Shown here one piece after another: positions 45,448 to 46,819 of a stretch of 46,819 nucleotides of DNA. Within the stretch, counting starts at the first letter, position 1. Each line of letters opens with the position of its first letter. The notes under the pieces were generated by a model, which ran no database searches, had not been told where the DNA came from, and saw only the letters and a list, made by a program, of their open reading frames with translations. The stretch lies in the IMG/VR virus record IMGVR_UViG_3300010397_000056, positions 1 to 46,819 of that record; one strand, written 5' to 3'. This stretch comes from a virus. The translations under genes and the position numbers were made by a program.

Positions 45448-45930
45448 TTATTTGCCCAGAAGCTTAGAAAGGCCGCTGCCTTCGTCAGGTGGGACTTTGG
45501 GAGCGGGTGGAGGGGGAGACTTGGCAGTGGGCTTGGCTTCTGGCACCGGCGCGGCGTCTTGCTGTTTCACCTGCGCGTCGAATTGTGCCTTGGATTGCAT
45601 TTCGAGTTCCTTCAGCCTCTTGCCCATCTCAATAAGCAGAGAATTGGACTCTTCGAGTTGTGCTTGCAAGGCTTGCTTGTCGGCCTCGGCCTTGACCAGT
45701 TCTTGTGCCTGATCATCTGCGAGCGAAAGCAGCCGGTTCTTTTCCTTCACAACTGGGTCGTCTGGCGCAAGCGCCTCGACGTTCGCAACAACTGCCATCT
45801 CTTCGCGCTTGTTTTCGACAAGCACATCTTCGCCCTTCGAGTCCTTAATCCACTTCGGATACTCACGAAACGCATATGGCGCGAACTTCATGTTCGCCCA
45901 AGTGCCTTTGTAGTGTTCATTTGCACTCAT
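45448..45930 (-). CDS. Hypothetical coiled-coil protein next to the coat gene
   Basis: A 160-residue protein. Residues 1-55 are globular (Y-K-G-T-W-A-N-M-K-F-A-P-Y-A-F-R-E-Y-P-K-W-I), 60-115 a coiled coil rich in Glu, Gln and Lys, and the end is Pro/Ala-rich with a short L-S-K-L-L-G-K tail. Likely a minor virion or assembly protein. GGAGA upstream. A strong hairpin separates it from the coat gene. Confidence 0.6.
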   Translation of the reverse strand: MSANEHYKGTWANMKFAPYAFREYPKWIKDSKGEDVLVENKREEMAVVANVEALAPDDPVVKEKNRLLSLADDQAQELVKAEADKQALQAQLEESNSLLIEMGKRLKELEMQSKAQFDAQVKQQDAAPVPEAKPTAKSPPPPAPKVPPDEGSGLSKLLGK

Positions 45931-45957
45931 TGACCTTCTCCTTCAGTTGAAATTGGT

Positions 45958-46000
45958 GGAAGCGGCTCTGGTCCAGGGAGGATCAGACAGAGCCGCTTCC
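45958..46000 (-). terminator. Strong hairpin after the coat gene
   Basis: GGAAGCGGCTCTG (45958-45970) pairs with CAGAGCCGCTTCC (45988-46000), 13 bp perfect, 17-base loop. Read on the - strand it is followed by ACCAATTTC, without a real T tract. It probably lowers read-through or protects the coat transcript end, allowing more coat protein than downstream products. Confidence 0.65.
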
Positions 46001-46008
46001 AGGGCCAG

Positions 46009-46819
46009 TTAGACCTTATCACCCACGGCCACTGCCCATTCCGGCCTGACCCACAAATACCCAAAGAGCACATCCAGACGGGTGATGAACTGGTCTGTGC
46101 CGATGGTATAGTCTGAGATCATGCGCATTGAGACTCCATCAAAGGACTCTCGCGCAGCCTCAACCACACCACGCTCGGGCATGATAAGGTCGGCGGTTGC
46201 GATTGTGACTGCCTCTGGGCAGAACACAAAGTTCTTGCGATACACGCTCGCGGCCAGCGTGACAACGCTGATCGTTGCGGAGTTTGCAGGCGACGCTGTG
46301 ACCGTCTGGTACTGGACTTTCTGCCCGCCAACAGGCGGCACGATAGCCGGGTATATCGAGATGCTCGTTCCGCCCGACGCCACGTTTGCAGTCACAACAA
46401 ACTGTCGCAGCTGCCCGGTATCCACTTTCGTGATGCGGTTGACCGCATTCACGCCAGCGAACGTGATGATGTCACCCGCGTTCAAGCCGCCAGTGATTGC
46501 GTTCACCACGATTGTCAAGCCCGTCTGACCGGCACCATTCACAGTCTTCGTGCCGGAATAGTTCGCAGTCGTGTGCTTGATCACCGTCTGATCGGAGTGC
46601 CACGACTCGTAGCCGAGCGTGTCATTGCCCATCATGCCGGAGTTGAACTGAGAACTGATTTTGCTGCTCGGGTTGAGCAGGCCAGCGAGGCTGGCTACAG
46701 TGCGAGCCTGCGTGAGCGGGTCTTGGATGACCTTGCGGCGGCCTTTCGGAGCCGAGTTGAGGTCCAAGATCGCGCCGGCTGAGAGCCAGGTTTCGGCGTT
46801 CGGCGTGATGACTGCGCCA
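46009..46819 (-). CDS. Major capsid protein, P22 coat-like (5' end missing)
   Basis: The frame runs to the window edge, so the N-terminus is lost; at least 269 residues remain. A-V-I-T-P-N-A-E-T-W-L-S-A-G-A-I-L-D begins the visible part, S-G-M-M-G-N-D-T-L-G-Y-E and G-L-N-A-G-D-I-I-T-F-A-G-V follow (the latter in the P22 insertion-domain-like region), and R-L-D-V-L-F-G-Y-L-W-V-R-P-E-W-A ends it. These fit the P22 coat family (HK97 fold). P22 coat is about 430 residues, so roughly 160 are outside. A TTG at 46767 should not be taken as a start. Confidence 0.85.
   Translation of the reverse strand, partial: GAVITPNAETWLSAGAILDLNSAPKGRRKVIQDPLTQARTVASLAGLLNPSSKISSQFNSGMMGNDTLGYESWHSDQTVIKHTTANYSGTKTVNGAGQTGLTIVVNAITGGLNAGDIITFAGVNAVNRITKVDTGQLRQFVVTANVASGGTSISIYPAIVPPVGGQKVQYQTVTASPANSATISVVTLAASVYRKNFVFCPEAVTIATADLIMPERGVVEAARESFDGVSMRMISDYTIGTDQFITRLDVLFGYLWVRPEWAVAVGDKV

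Overview
The window is most of the genome of a tailed phage with podovirus, P22-type virion genes. The host is probably a Gram-negative bacterium: the lysis module carries an inner-membrane spanin and an overlapping outer-membrane lipoprotein spanin, which only make sense in a double-membrane cell. Several early-region modules (Lar zinc ribbon, the TPDQIKHMVD module, TAP-x-DGT proteins, HIRAN) resemble genes I associate with phages and prophages of Alphaproteobacteria, but that host guess is inference. I found no integrase, tRNA, CRISPR array, insertion sequence or RNA polymerase gene.

Layout. Bases 1-276 are homopolymer-rich and unlike the rest, probably a contig-end artefact. From 342 to 27992 every gene is on the + strand. 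The first part (342-16552) is a dense array of about 50 small, mostly unrecognised genes joined by ATGA or TAATG overlaps and punctuated by hairpin terminators. Recognisable members are a DUF2786 protein, a HIRAN protein, a UvrD-type helicase, a three-module Lar fusion, two likely DNA-binding proteins and a GHKL-type ATPase. The second part (16675-27992) is the replication and recombination module: a Cas4/RecB-like nuclease with iron-sulphur cysteines, a Sak4-like ATPase, a putative ssDNA-binding protein, a ParB-methyltransferase fusion, a dNMP kinase, a uracil-DNA-glycosylase/3'-5' exonuclease fusion, a family A DNA polymerase on a separate ORF, and a DUF3987-like helicase-type ATPase.

From 28026 to the right end all genes are on the - strand and meet the + strand genes tail to tail. 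Read right to left they follow P22 order: coat protein (cut by the window edge), gp4-like tail adaptor, gp10-like stabilisation protein, a tail-collar protein where P22 has its needle, a GNAT acetyltransferase, three ejection-type proteins (one with a transglycosylase-like domain), two tandem paralogous tail spikes, further tail proteins, then lysis (GH19 endolysin, Rz, Rz1, holin candidate and membrane proteins). Portal, scaffold and terminase genes are not in the window and presumably lie beyond its right edge.

The most striking observation is that the proofreading exonuclease of the family A polymerase is split between two genes: motifs Exo I and Exo II are in the UDG fusion protein, but the Exo III motif (Y-N-G-L-D) is at the start of the polymerase ORF, with two unrelated coupled genes in between. 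Other points are a Trp/Pro-rich protein made of eight degenerate repeats, short sequence repeats at the module junctions of a cassette-like region (12.0-13.7 kb), and two inverted repeats that flank TATAAT.
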